Shown in pieces: positions 24,801 to 35,744 of a stretch of 64,000 nucleotides of DNA. Where the stretch lies: positions 1,612,001 through 1,676,000 of the forward strand of contig JAHRHY010000006.1 in NCBI GenBank assembly GCA_019671135.1, in the 5' to 3' direction. The stretch's first letter is position 1; each line of letters starts with the position of its first letter. Made by a program: the position numbers and the translations under genes. The notes beneath the pieces were generated by a model. It was given only the letters and a program-made list of their open reading frames with translations. It was not told the origin of the DNA and made no database searches. Source of the DNA: Linnemannia hyalina. Taxonomy: Eukaryota; Mortierellomycota; Mortierellomycetes; Mortierellales; Mortierellaceae.

Positions 24801-25012
24801 TTTGTACACAATGTGGGGATGAAAGGTGAAAGGGATTGAACGCTAACTGGTATGTTTTATTCTTTGTGATATCTGTAGGACCCAATGCCAACAAGGAGCA
24901 GGCTACTGGTAAGCAGCAGCAGCAACGCACCATGGGACCCCGTGGTAGTCGTGGAGGACGTAATCAATTTAACAATGGACTTGGCAACAGCGTGCGGGGC
25001 GGCCGCAAGTAA
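21814..25012 (+). CDS. NIP1: Translation initiation factor eIF3 subunit c
   Basis: Core scaffold subunit of eIF3, which contacts the 40S ribosome, eIF1 and eIF5 and recruits the preinitiation complex. Five exons (21814-22132, 22505-23120, 23211-23565, 23659-24760, 24879-25012; phases consistent) give 841 aa; yeast Nip1 is 812 and human eIF3c 913. The N-terminus (MSRFFRAGESDSDETESDY) and following acidic Ser/Asp tract are typical of the family and are the eIF1/eIF5-binding region. KRFEEIEQAV and FDRANKGLQKA mark the family core. The PCI winged-helix end lies around residues 705-760 (SLDQLAKMFDLP). The C-terminus is an RGG-type tail (RGSRGGRNQ). Intron 1 (372 bp) is the longest in the gene; its start stays open in frame, so intron retention could mimic a short protein. 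Confidence 0.97.
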
Positions 25013-25367
25013 ATCCTCATATACTTTTTTATCTCTCACGCATTTTTAAGTAGTTAGTTTTCACCATCATTTTTCTTATTTTCTTTCACATCGACAACCT
25101 TTTCATACAATGCATTTCACAAAGAAGAAACCAACACGGCGGAAAAGGAGACATGAAATAAAAAAAAATAAAAAAATGAAGCCAAGACCAACGATGGATG
25201 TGACGTAGGGCATGCGATTATTGGTGCACCTTTCAGGCCGTCCCATCTTTTTTTTTCTACCTTTATCTTCTTTTTCCATTCCACAACCCTCTGCCTAATC
25301 CCCTACTACCCTAATCAACCAAACAACAAGCGCTCACTTACACTCAAATTCACACCTACAATCAACC
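25013..25367. other. Intergenic region eIF3c-SEC17
   Basis: Same-direction spacer of 355 bp holding the eIF3c 3' end (A-rich, several AATAAA-like hexamers near 25160) and the CT-rich promoter of the alpha-SNAP gene. Confidence 0.5.
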
Positions 25368-27091
25368 ATGTCTGAACGCGAAGCTCAGGAACTGATTGCC
25401 AAGGCCGACAAGAAGGCTACCTCCTCCTCGTGGCTCTTTGGCGGAAACAAGTACGAAGAGGCCGCAGAGCTTTACACCAAGGCCGGTAACATCTACAAGA
25501 TGGCCAAGCGATGTAGGTCTTAACAAACACACATCTCATCACATCTGCACAGGAGCAACTTCTGGACAAGCAAGTAGTCATCGCAAGTACAAAGGAAAGC
25601 AACAACGCAAGACACTTGTTCTTGGACCTACTACGTGGACTGACCAGAAAACAGTCGCTACAAGGACAAAGACAACTACGACAACTGTGGTTACGCTTGT
25701 GCTTCTTTTACGTCGACTGATGGCTGGACAAGATTGTGGTTGTAGCACTCATTCGCCACTTTGAGTGTCAGCTGTTATCCATTATAGCCGTTAAAAGGGG
25801 GAAGGGGGAGAGAGAGAACAGATATAAATGGAAAGAAGGGGTTGTATCACACTGCTAATCACACCTCATTTATCTTTTTATTCATCACTCATAGGGAAGG
25901 AGTCGGGCGACACGTTCTGCAAGGCTGCGGATATGCAGTTGAAGATGAATGAGAAAGACGAGGCTGCCAACACGTTCATCAATGCCTCAAAGTCATACAG
26001 AAAGTCGAGTCCTCAAGGTATGCGGTCCTTTCATGTGCATGAATTCCGTTGTCCCGCTCCGGCCCATTCGGGTTGACGTGGCTGTATTAGAGAGGCTTGC
26101 AGGACTTTTGAGGCGCTGGACTGTATCATTCGACTTACCAACTTCTTTGCGCCCGTCATTTTATTTCATATGTAGAGGCTATCTTGTCTTTGGAGAACGC
26201 TATCCAGATTTTGACAGAGCGAGGACGCTTCCAGTCGGCAGCTAAGCATCAGGAGGACATTGCCAGCATTTACGAGTCTGAGCTCATTGACCTTGACCAG
26301 GCGATGCGTGCCTATGAAGTAGCGGCCGATTGGTACGCAGGAGAGTCTTCAACAGCGTAAGTCCAACTACTCCTCAACTCTTTTCTGTCTGGAACGACGA
26401 GATACATTTGCACACGTACAGGTCATCCCGTTAACACTTTTTGTGATCTATGTGGCTCATTGTAGTCTTTCGCACAAGTGCATGCTCAAGGTCGCTACAT
26501 TTGCTGCTCAGTTGGGACAATACGACAAGGCCATCGAAAAGTTTGAGCTCGTCGCCTCTGCCAGTTTGGATAACCAGCTCATGAAGTGGTCGCTGAAGGA
26601 GTACTTCCTCAAGGCTGGACTCTGTCATATCGCCAGTGGGGTACGTTTATGGACTTGTTCTTGACGCTTGTTCTGTACTTTTAAAGCTTTACACTGCGGT
26701 ATTTTGGCTGACCTTTTACTTTTTCTTCTCAAACTTTACAGGACTCTGTCACCGCCCACAACGCTGTCAACCGCTACTGCGAAATGGATGTTACATTTGG
26801 ATCAACCAGGGAATGTCAATTCTTGCAGGTACAACAACACCCCTTTATGCTACTCGGACTCACTTTTCATCCTACTCCGAGGAGCAATTCGCGATGACAC
26901 AGCCAGTGATACTAACAAGCTTTCCTTCTCGCGATTAATAGAGCATTCTTACTGCTGTGGATAACAGTGATGTGGGCCAGTTTACAGGAAGCGTCGTTGA
27001 GTTTGACCAATTGAGCAAGCTGGACAATTGGAAGACCAAGATCCTGCTGGAGATCAAGAACAGCATAGGAGAGGAGTCCAGCCTGATCTAA
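25368..27091 (+). CDS. SEC17: Alpha-SNAP (vesicle fusion ATPase adaptor)
   Basis: Binds SNARE complexes and recruits the ATPase NSF/Sec18 to take them apart after membrane fusion. Six exons (25368-25512, 25895-26017, 26176-26356, 26466-26640, 26742-26828, 26942-27091; phases consistent) encode 286 aa against ~292 in yeast and animals. TPR-like helices run throughout: EAAELYTKAGNIYKMAK, AANTFINASKSYRK, EAILSLENAIQI, QAMRAYEVAADWY and KAIEKFELVAS, each matching the alpha-SNAP order, with SRECQFLQ-type and LSKLDNWKTKILLEIK near the C-terminus. The family's penultimate Leu, which stimulates NSF, is present in the SLI ending. The start is the first ATG after a CT-rich leader. Confidence 0.95.
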
Positions 27092-27649
27092 TTCAGCTAG
27101 AGAAAGAAAATAATGAATGAAAATAGGGGTGTCAACGGGACAATAATACGCATAGTACACATATAAAACGGTGCTTTTTTTTTCCGCTGCGAATGGCGCC
27201 ATCACGGAAGGAGCCAGGATGGAAACAAAAAGAAAAGAAAATACTCATGGCGGCCAACCAAGAAGATCAAGTACAAGACATGTACAGCTCAAAGGGGCGC
27301 ATTTGCGAAAGACCGTCATAATGATCCTCACTGGCGCTCTGGGCCAGTCCGTCGATGATTGGTTCAAAAGGTACTATATCATCACGCGCATAAGAGGGCT
27401 AGCAGTGGGGGTTCGGCAAAAAGGAGCTTGAACGACCCTCGGACTTTTTTTGACCGACGACCCCTTCGTCTCGCCCACCCATCCTTTTGTCTGGAGCTCA
27501 TTCACTCTCATCGTCGTACCTCTTTCTCCATTTCACTTATTCTCGTCCTTTTCTTCTTCTTTCCTCCTCTCTCACCCCACTTTCACCACCCTCCTCTTCA
27601 CTCCACTCCACTCCTTTTCTGACACACTCAAAACAAGTACTATTTCTCG
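27092..27649. other. Intergenic region SEC17-GABA transaminase
   Basis: Contains the SEC17 3' end (AATGAATGAAAATAG) and, from ~27450, a strongly CT-rich promoter for the transaminase. Open frames here are low-complexity translations of CT-rich DNA. Confidence 0.5.
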
Positions 27650-30069
27650 ATGGCCCAAAGACTCCTCAGTTCGCCTCTCAAGAGTGTTGCCGCAACGAAC
27701 GTGTTCCGGGCTTCAGGTCGCGTTACCGGACACCTTGGTCGCGCCAACCTCCTCCGCCTCTCACGCCCCTTTGCCACCAGCGTCGGCACAGGCGACTACC
27801 TGACCCGCAAGCACTCTGACCAGAAGGCGTTCGTTCACGGTGAACCCACGGGACCTAAAGTTCTCACGGGCGCCATCCCTGGTCCAAAGACCAAGGCTGG
27901 CCTGCAGAACCTTGACTCTTTTCAAGACACCCGAGCTGCCACGATGATGACTGGTAACAAACAGAGGATCTTTCTATCAGGCATACATAAGTGCGGACGC
28001 GACGTGTTTGTTTGTTTGTTTTACAGCATATTAAGCCAACTCTTCTTTTTGCTAATCGTTGTAAAAAAAAAATCGCTATGAAAGATTTGAACAAGTCGAT
28101 CGGAAACTACGTTGTGGATCTGGATGGCAACACTGTAAGAACCCAGTTGATCCCGGCTCCGAAAAAAGGCAATTCCGACATAGAGTCGTGTTAGCGCTTT
28201 TTGCTCACCAAATAAGACTCTCACGCTCGTTATCAAATAGTACCTCGATATGTACTGCCAGATCGCCTCACTTCCTCTCGGCTACAACTCCAAGGCACTG
28301 ATGGATGCGGCAAAGTCGCCCGAGATGATCCAGATGTTGGTGAACCGTCCTGCCCTTGGTGTTCAACCTCACTCGACTTGGGCAAAGACACTGGAGGAAT
28401 CGTTTATGAGTGTGGCCCCTAAAGGATTGACTCAGGTCTTCACGGCTATGTGCGGATCCTGCAGTAATGAAACTGCATACAAGGTAATAATGAACAAGCG
28501 GTCTAGCTGATCCACTCGAGACGAATCATCTGTTCCGATGTTCTTTTTCATTGTAAAGTGTTGCCTGTTCGTGTGCGAAAAAAAACCCCCTTACCACTGT
28601 CGACAAAACGGCAAAAGCATCTCTTTTAACCTGTTGATACCCTCTTTGGGTACATCATCTCTCTTTTTGTTTCCTTTTTTGTGTGGACCTGGACGGGAAA
28701 CACTTTTATATTAGGCTGCCTTCATGTACCACCAGAGAAACAAAAGAGGGTTTAACAGCGAGATTTCGAACGAGGACCTGAGCACTTGCATGAAAAACAG
28801 CGAGCCTGGCTCCCCTGGTACGTTATTAGAGTTTTGTGAATGCCCAACAAAACGCGGCGGATATCTCCCTCTCGCTCTCAATGTTCACAGTCTTTACATT
28901 TTTTCTTGACGGGCTCACCCATAATTCTTTTCTACAACCAAAAAAAACGACAACCATAGACCTGGCGATTATGAGCTTTGAAGGCGGCTTCCATGGACGT
29001 CTCTTTGGTTCGCTCTCCTCCACCCATACCAAGGCTCTCCATAAGGTCGATATCCCAGCCTTCAAGAACTGGGTGGCCAGCCCTTTCCCCAACCTCAAGT
29101 ACCCACTGGACAAGCATCAAGCCGAGAACGACAAGGAAGAAGCCCGCTGCCTTGCCATCGCCGAGAAAAAGATGAAGCCGAAATCCTCCGGAACCCCTGT
29201 TGTTGCTGTGATCGTCGAGCCTATCCAGAGTGAAGGTGGTGATAACCACGCGTCGCCAAAGTTCTTCCAGGGACTTAGAGATCTGACCACGAAGCATGGC
29301 GTCCTCATGATTGTCGATGAGGTCCAGACCGGTGTTGGACCAACTGGAGACTTTTGGGCCCACGAAGCATGGAACTTGACCGTAAGTTGCATCTCTTTTT
29401 TTTGGTGTGTGTTGTTTGACATTGTTCCTTATGCAACCTCGAATCCATTATTTAAGCCTTTGAATTTTTTCCATCCCCCAATAGACCCCACCAGATATTG
29501 TCACCTTCTCCAAAAAGTTCCAAGCTGCTGGGTAAGAGACACGCGTCTTTTGTCCTTCAGACCACATAAGGAGAGCATGAAGCTATCCGACACTCTTTCT
29601 TGGCTACATCACCTGAGACTGACCAATCTACTTTTTTTGCTTATCTATCGGCAATAGCTGGTACCATCGTCCTGAGTTGAGGACCAATGTTCCCTACAGG
29701 AACTTCAACACCTGGATGGGAGACCCAGTTCGTGCATTGCAGGCAAAGACGATCCTTCACGAGATCAAGAAGCACGATTTGATCGCCAACGCAAGGGAGA
29801 CCGGCGCCTACCTGATGAAGGAACTGTCGACCATCGAAAGCAAGTACCCAGAAACTATCTCGGCTGTTCGTGGTCGCGGTACGTTTATGGCGTTTGATCT
29901 CCCTACCCCAGAGGCACGAGACGTGTTTGTGACGAATCTGCGTGCGTTGGGTGTCAACACGGGTGGATGTGGAACCCAGAGTATTCGTCTGCGACCCATG
30001 TTGGTCTTCCAGAAGAAGCATGCTGATATTTTTTTAGATGCTGTAGAGAAGGTCTGCAAGTCAGTGTAA
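27650..30069 (+). CDS. UGA1: 4-aminobutyrate (GABA) aminotransferase, mitochondrial
   Basis: PLP enzyme that converts GABA and 2-oxoglutarate to succinate semialdehyde and glutamate, the first step of the GABA shunt. Seven exons (27650-27953, 28085-28134, 28241-28483, 28715-28817, 28960-29381, 29485-29531, 29658-30069) encode 526 aa. The first ~45 residues are Arg/Ser/Ala-rich without acids, a mitochondrial presequence ending near RPFATS. Family motifs in order: NYVVDLDGN, ASLPLGYN, MCGSCSNETAYK, SFEGGFHGRLFGSLS, VEPIQSEGGDN, IVDEVQTGVGPTG (PLP-binding Asp), TFSKK (Schiff-base Lys, 384/385) and the C-terminal GTFMAFDLP...GGCGTQSIRLRP. The C-G-x-C cluster is the one used for an Fe-S site in mammalian GABA-T. 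Exon 2 is only 50 bp. Confidence 0.95.
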
Positions 30070-30245
30070 AATAACACCTCCTACTCTGCACAAAACGCGT
30101 CAACGCCGAAATGAATAAAAAAATGACATTTACTCATGGAGTTTTGACGCTTGTGCTGGCTGGTACTCAACGCTTCGCCACAAGGCAACAGAAGCGCTTC
30201 ATCCACTGAACAAAGCTTGGGCTCTCACGACCCTTTCACCAAACC

Positions 30246-31555
30246 TTTTTTTTTTTTTTTTTCGTACACAATTTTATTTCTCTGACAAACAGCATAGAGA
30301 AGTTATTTGGAAGTAAAAGGGAACTACAGACTAGATTCTTCAGTGCACCATCCACCAGTCGCAGTCCGGTCCAGAACCTGGCTCTGCGCAACAATTGTCG
30401 CTGCTCTTCACAGCTTAAACGGAAGAAAATAAAACTAGATACGAATGAAGGGGATTCTTCCCATCCTCTCCATCTTTAACAACCTCCTCCTTCCTAACAA
30501 ACTCTCCAACAACCGCTCGTCAGCAGCGCGTGGGTCCTTGGTCGCTCCAGGGCACCTTCCTTCATCATGTGTGGCTAGCGAAGCGCCACACGGACAGAAA
30601 CCATCGTGCGTGATGTAACCGTATCCTTGACTCCAGTCACCTCGGGGGCCTGTGTACTTGGATGTCTTGTTCTTGGCAGAGATACCCTGGGTCTGCTCCC
30701 ACGCGATCGTCGCGGAGCACCGAGGTTTCCAGATCAGCTCCGAGGCCTGCGCCTCCAGGTAGCCAACAAACTTGTGAAGGACTGTCTTGGCGATGGACAT
30801 TGGGGTCCGGAAGACCGCGGACCATTCAGTCAACATGCTCAAGGGGGTGATGCCGCAGAGGAGATCCGACACATTCCACATCGGTTTCTCGTCTCGATCG
30901 AGAGCTGGACTACCGCTGTGCACGGCTCGAGCTCCACCGATGGAGGAAAATCCTCGTACATGATCTGCATCCGAAGGGGGCCACCAGTGTATGGGTACTG
31001 ACCTCGGCACCTGACGACCTCTGTCCACCGCGCGTTTGTGTTCCCGCTTCCTGGCTGCGTTGTAGCTGTTTGTCGCTTGCGCACCCCACTCATTAATCTT
31101 GCCCATGGCCTCCTTCCAGATCTCAGTGGTGGTCTCAGCTGCCGAAGGGCATTTCCAGACGTGATCGTTATCCTCCTTCTCGAGCTCGCATCGTCGGCAC
31201 ACGCATGTTGGGTACAGGTTGGGCTTGCGAGCCTGCATGGAGTTCAGAGTGGGCAGCATTCCATGCAGCTTTTTGATATGATGTGTGCGTTGGTGAGAGT
31301 CCTTGCTGTTGCTGTAAAAGGTGAAGACTGCGTGCCTGTCGTGGACATAAGCCAAGGTCGAGTTCCATTCCACGTCATCGATGTCAGGGATCGCCCTCTT
31401 GACCCGCCTCTGTGACGTCCAGGCCTGATGGTGACGGATTGTCGATTGTTGTTTGAGGAGCTGACGTAGATCGATTTCAACAATCCCGCCGTAACAATGT
31501 GCAAAGGTCGTGATATCCGTCTGTTGAGTGAGATCCACCATCCAGGGCACTGAAC
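30246..31555 (-). mobile_element. 3' part of a LINE-type retrotransposon (split by element A)
   Basis: On the minus strand an open frame (31,555 to 30,435, about 370 aa of element sequence) carries the C-terminal part of a LINE ORF2: RTHHIKKLHGMLPTLN, then a zinc-binding CRRCELEKEDNDHVWKCP (zf-RVT type) and a Cys/His cluster (CPCGASLATHDEGRCPG). It ends in GRIPFIRI, a 3' UTR follows, and a poly-A tail (T run at ~30247-30263 on the + strand) marks the 3' end. The reverse transcriptase is absent. The RNase H part lies beyond the gypsy nest at 57101-57385 on the same strand. About 100-150 bp of the LINE seem lost at the break. Confidence 0.8.
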
Positions 31556-31752
31556 TGTCACGAGACAAGAGCTTGCTCTTGTGACTTCGCCCTAACGAGT
31601 ATAAAAGGGCCTTAGATAGCAAATCTATAGCTCTTTACTTGGTATCGCCAATACAACATACTCTTTAACCTATTCCTTATACTCATTTCTTAGTCCTTGA
31701 TCAAGGTTCTCTTTATCTACTTCATTCTATTGCTTGGTCTGCTTTCTTGACA
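31556..31752 (+). repeat. 5' LTR of Ty3/gypsy element A, left copy (197 bp)
   Basis: Begins TGTCACGAGACA and ends TTTCTTGACA, so the ends are TGTCA..TGACA. It contains a TATA box (TATAAAA at ~31600). The same 197 bp occur inverted at 56904-57100. The 5-bp flanks do not match across the nest. Confidence 0.85.
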
Positions 31753-31974
31753 ATACCAAGTCATACACCTAAAGAACCTTGGATCAAACTTTGTCTGTTT
31801 TCTATTGATATACTTCAGCGCTCAAAAAAAAAAAAAAAAAAAAAAAAAAGCCTTTTCCACAACAAAACCAAACCCTATCTTCTTCAAGTTCTTTCCTCTT
31901 TTACTACCATCTTCCGTACACAACCCACAACCCTCAGAAACTACAACAACTCTTCACTTTCCGTATCAACTACA

Positions 31975-33270
31975 ATGCTACCCGATAGTGAGATCCTTAC
32001 AGCCAACGCGCGCTTCCAAGCACTGATGGACCGAGTAGCCACACTTGAACAAATAGTTCAGACGGTCACTCCCTTGCAAGCCAAAGTCACCGAACTCGAG
32101 GAGACTGTTCAGAAGTACCGTGATATGCTGGACTTCATTCTTTCGAACGAAGATTTCTTCACAAGCCTGACCGTCAACCTCAACCCTCGATTACTCAGCC
32201 TCGAATCCAACGTCCAGAAGATGACGTCACAATTACCACCCATCACTCGCGCAGAACTAGGCAAACTATTTTATGATCACAAGACCGATGTCACCAACAC
32301 AGTGAGTGCCATCTTCCAATCAACTACACCTCACTCCAGCAATAGCTCCCCTTCGAGGCCAAAAGTAGCACCCCCCGCAGTCTTCTCCGGCAAGCGTGAA
32401 GATTGGAAAGGGTTTCAGGCTCAGCTGGAACTCTTCTTCGTTGCAAACGAGACCCTCTATCCGAACGACCACGACCGCATTGTGCTGGCTATCTCGCGCC
32501 TCGGTGATACTGCAGCGTTCAAGTACATGCAGAGATACGTTCCGTCCTTCAAGTTGCCTGTCGAGGAGAGACCCGCATGTATTTCTAACCTGGATCAGTT
32601 CTTTGCTCTTATGAGTAAGAACTTTGGAGTCTCCAATGCTCACGTCCTAGCAGAAACCCAACTCCGTCAACTTAGACAGCGCGGTTCTGCCATCGACTAT
32701 ACAAACCGTTTCGTCAACCTTGCAGCGGATACAGCATGGAATGATAGCGCAATGATTTCACAGTTCCGCCTCGGCCTGAAGGAGTCTGTTCAAGAAGCCA
32801 TGGCAAACTACCCCGAGCCACCTACCTTTGCCGAGTTTTCACAATTGGCTATCGACATCGACAACCGACAGTACGGCTATGCAGTGACCCGTTCCGGCAA
32901 CAAATCTTCCAGCACTCCGTCCCGTTCCACCACTGCCCACACTTCTACTACCACTCAAGCCTCATCCACCCCAACTACCGCGTCCACCCCTGCTACCTCA
33001 GCTCCCGCGACCACTTCGATGGACATGGATCTCTCGCATGCTCGCCATGGTCCTTTGCCACCGTCTGAGCGTCTTCGTCGTCAAAAGGAAGGACTGTGCA
33101 CCTACTGTGGTTCAGCAGATCATTGGCTTGACGACTGCCCCAAGAAACCTGCAAAGCCCTCGTTCAAGAACGCCCCAAAGGCAACAGCCTCGATCTCGGC
33201 CCTTCAGCCTACACAGACTAGCGACCAGCCCGATGCAATCTCTTTCCAATTGGAAAAAGATTCAGCCTAG
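31975..33270 (+). CDS. Gag of Ty3/gypsy element A, left copy
   Basis: Structural protein of the retrotransposon particle, 431 aa from the ATG following the A-rich leader. A longer upstream frame exists only because it reads through a 25-base poly-A as poly-Lys. Residues ~10-60 are heptad-like ([19 protein letters not shown]). The middle has the Ty3/gypsy gag fold signature ([39 protein letters not shown]). A Thr/Ser-rich linker precedes one CCHC zinc knuckle ([14 protein letters not shown]). The same 1296-bp gene is present inverted at 56681-49891, interrupted by U2. Pol follows in the -1 frame. Confidence 0.9.
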   Translation: MLPDSEILTANARFQALMDRVATLEQIVQTVTPLQAKVTELEETVQKYRDMLDFILSNEDFFTSLTVNLNPRLLSLESNVQKMTSQLPPITRAELGKLFYDHKTDVTNTVSAIFQSTTPHSSNSSPSRPKVAPPAVFSGKREDWKGFQAQLELFFVANETLYPNDHDRIVLAISRLGDTAAFKYMQRYVPSFKLPVEERPACISNLDQFFALMSKNFGVSNAHVLAETQLRQLRQRGSAIDYTNRFVNLAADTAWNDSAMISQFRLGLKESVQEAMANYPEPPTFAEFSQLAIDIDNRQYGYAVTRSGNKSSSTPSRSTTAHTSTTTQASSTPTTASTPATSAPATTSMDMDLSHARHGPLPPSERLRRQKEGLCTYCGSADHWLDDCPKKPAKPSFKNAPKATASISALQPTQTSDQPDAISFQLEKDSA

Positions 33271-34334
33271 ACAGTAAAGTTGGAGTGTGTCTGGGCGAGC
33301 TGTATAACAAATCTCCAAATGATCCTCTGCTATCCCCTATTACTATTCCAATTACTCTTCACTTCCAAAACTCCTCACTACCAGTCCATGCAATGATCGA
33401 CTCAGGAGCAACCATCTCATTCATTCATCAAAATCTAGCACAACAGCACAATCTTCCACTAGCACAACACTTATTACAAATCTCTCTTGCCAATGGTTCA
33501 ACACATACCTCTCATCACGCCACCACATTGGTTATGCAATCCCACTCACAACACTTTTCCACACACACTTTTCAACTCATTGCACTTGGCAATTATGCCA
33601 TTATTCTTGGCATGGACTGGCTCCGCTCACACAACCCATATATCGACTGGGAGAAACGAACCATTACTATGCCATGCCTCCATCAGCACACACTCGACAA
33701 GCTTTCCCCTCTTGCACAATCAACAATGCCTCGATCCATCCCTTCCTTCCAGGAACAAGACCGAATCCTTCTGCCACCTTCCAAACCCAAATCCACTTTG
33801 GTTCCCACCAAGTACACCTCAGGATCCAACCAACTATCCAAATCCGCCAAGAACCGATCAGCAACCAACATCTCCATTATTAGCAATACACAACTCCGTC
33901 AGATCCTCAAGACCAATCAAGGAGTCGGATACATGCTCGACGTCTCCCGAATCGAAGAACTCGCCAGCGCAACCACCAACGACAACTCTATCCCTGAATC
34001 AAAACCCACAGTCCAACTGCCCGAGAAATATGCCGAATATGCTCAGGTATTCTCCAAGATGCAAGCCGACAAGCTACCGCCACATCGACCCTATGATCAC
34101 AATATCCCTGTGGTCGAAGGAGCCACCGTGCCATTTGGACCAGTGTACAACCTATCACAAACGGAACTGCAAGTTCTACGCGAATATATTCAAGAAAACC
34201 TTGCAAAAGGGTTCATCCGTCGATCCGAGTCTCCAGCTGGCGCCCCCGTCCTTTTTGTTAAAAAGAAAGACGGTTCTCTCCGCCTCTGTGTCGACTATCG
34301 AGGCCTCAACAAGGTGACTGTCCCCAATCGATGC
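33222..34334 (+). pseudogene. 5' part of pol of element A, cut by element B
   Basis: The frame is open from 33222, overlaps the end of gag in the -1 frame, and has no ATG near its start, so it is probably made by -1 frameshifting. A GGAAAAA tract at 33252 is a candidate but not a perfect slip site. Aspartic protease DSGATISF lies near 33400, and the first reverse transcriptase block ([20 protein letters not shown]) near 34250. It stops at the LTR of element B at 34335, so most of RT, all of RNase H and integrase, and the 3' LTR are missing. It differs from the minus copy by only a few substitutions (for example Pro/Ala after DHNI). Confidence 0.85.
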
Positions 34335-34541
34335 TGCAACATATTAGGTTTATCATTGCTCTCTAGTTAGTCATTCCTTGTCACTCTCTATCATCTCTGA
34401 CTCACTATGACACTACACCTAGAAACCTAGTTGGCGACTTTGTATATATATTTAGTTGTACCATAGTAATAACATCAATCATCACTGCTTCAACTCTCGT
34501 CCCCGTTCTATACTTCTCTGTCCCAGTCTTCGCCTGTTGCA
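34335..34541 (+). repeat. 5' LTR of element B
   Basis: 207 bp, TG..CA ends, with a TATATATA stretch near 34442 as a likely promoter. Directly abuts the truncated pol of element A on its left. Confidence 0.9.
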
Positions 34542-34745
34542 TGGTAGCAAAGGTTCCCTCGTTCCACTGACCTCTTGATTTTTCCCTCCTCGTTTTCACT
34601 GCCCGCGTTTTACTTTAATTTTCCCTCGTCCCAGCTCTCTCTGCACACCAGCCCTGAATTTCATTCCCTGCCCCTATTTTCCTTCGTACCCTCTTACACT
34701 CTGGACATTTTTGACCTCTCCGCACTTCTCTCTGCACTACCAGTC

Positions 34746-35744
34746 ATGGTTACCCCTGCCCGCCTTAACCCCCCTCCTGTCTTTACAGGCGCCCGCGACG
34801 GTTTCTCTGCCTTGGCCTGGCTCGTTGCGGTTAACCGCTACTTCAACCTTGCTAAGATAAGTGAGACTGAACGAACACCCCACGCTCTCTCGTACTTGGG
34901 CACGCCTGGCCCTGCCCGATGGTTTGATGGATGTGGGCTCCCTGATACTTGCAACTTCGAGACCGAGTTTACTCCTGCTTTTAAGCTAGAGTACATTCCC
35001 AACAACTTTGCGGGCTCCTGTCGACGACACCTCACCAATCTTCGCATGACCACCAACTTTTCGACCTACTTATCTACATTCAAGGAACTTTTGGGCGCCC
35101 TTCTTGGTTATGCCTCCACCGACGCTGCCAAGACCACGGTCAACGAGTTCGCCCAAACATCCTTTATCGACAACTGCCCCTTGGTTCTTCAACAGATGAT
35201 CGAAGGACACATTATTCAAAACCCCAATATCACCCTCATTCAGATCTTTCAATACGCCCAAGAGATGGACCGCATTTACTCCTTCAAACCCGACACCGGC
35301 CCCAAGACCAACTCGCTCGCCATCGCCTCCGCCCCCATCATTTCTTCCTTCACCTCTTCCTCCGCTCTCTCTCAAGCCACCCCCATGGAAATCGACAACA
35401 TCCAGATCGCCCTCAACAATATCACCCAACGATTTAATCGCCTAGAGAGAAACATGGGTCATAACAATAACTACAACCGCAACAACAATAACAACAACGG
35501 CCCCCGAAACAACAACAACGGTAATCCCCCTTCCCTGACCCCTCAGGAACGCGAATGGTGTAAAAACAACAATGCTTGCCGTCGCTGTCGCCAACCTGGA
35601 CATTATGCAAAGGAGTGCCCCATCTACGGCGACAACAACAATACCAACCGTGGCAACAACAACAACCGCCAAGGACGATGGGTTTATCAAGTAGCCGTGG
35701 GTGATTCCCCCGAGTCGGGAAAAGCCTCCGACGATCAGGCTTAG
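34746..35744 (+). CDS. Gag of element B
   Basis: 332 aa from MVTPARLNPPP, the first ATG followed by gag-like sequence; an in-frame start at 34575 would add 57 hydrophobic residues unlike gag. The retrotransposon-gag region includes ALAWLVAVNRYFNL and FSTYLSTFKELLGALLGY. An Asn-rich linker leads to one CCHC knuckle, CRRCRQPGHYAKEC. The last codons hold a canonical -1 slip heptamer, G GGA AAA (35717-35723), in the gag frame, 21 bp before the stop. Confidence 0.9.
   Translation: MVTPARLNPPPVFTGARDGFSALAWLVAVNRYFNLAKISETERTPHALSYLGTPGPARWFDGCGLPDTCNFETEFTPAFKLEYIPNNFAGSCRRHLTNLRMTTNFSTYLSTFKELLGALLGYASTDAAKTTVNEFAQTSFIDNCPLVLQQMIEGHIIQNPNITLIQIFQYAQEMDRIYSFKPDTGPKTNSLAIASAPIISSFTSSSALSQATPMEIDNIQIALNNITQRFNRLERNMGHNNNYNRNNNNNNGPRNNNNGNPPSLTPQEREWCKNNNACRRCRQPGHYAKECPIYGDNNNTNRGNNNNRQGRWVYQVAVGDSPESGKASDDQA

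Noticed and set aside
31747..31974. N-terminal extension of gag A with a poly-Lys run
   Set aside because: It reads through a 25-base poly-A in the leader; gag-like sequence starts at the ATG at 31975.
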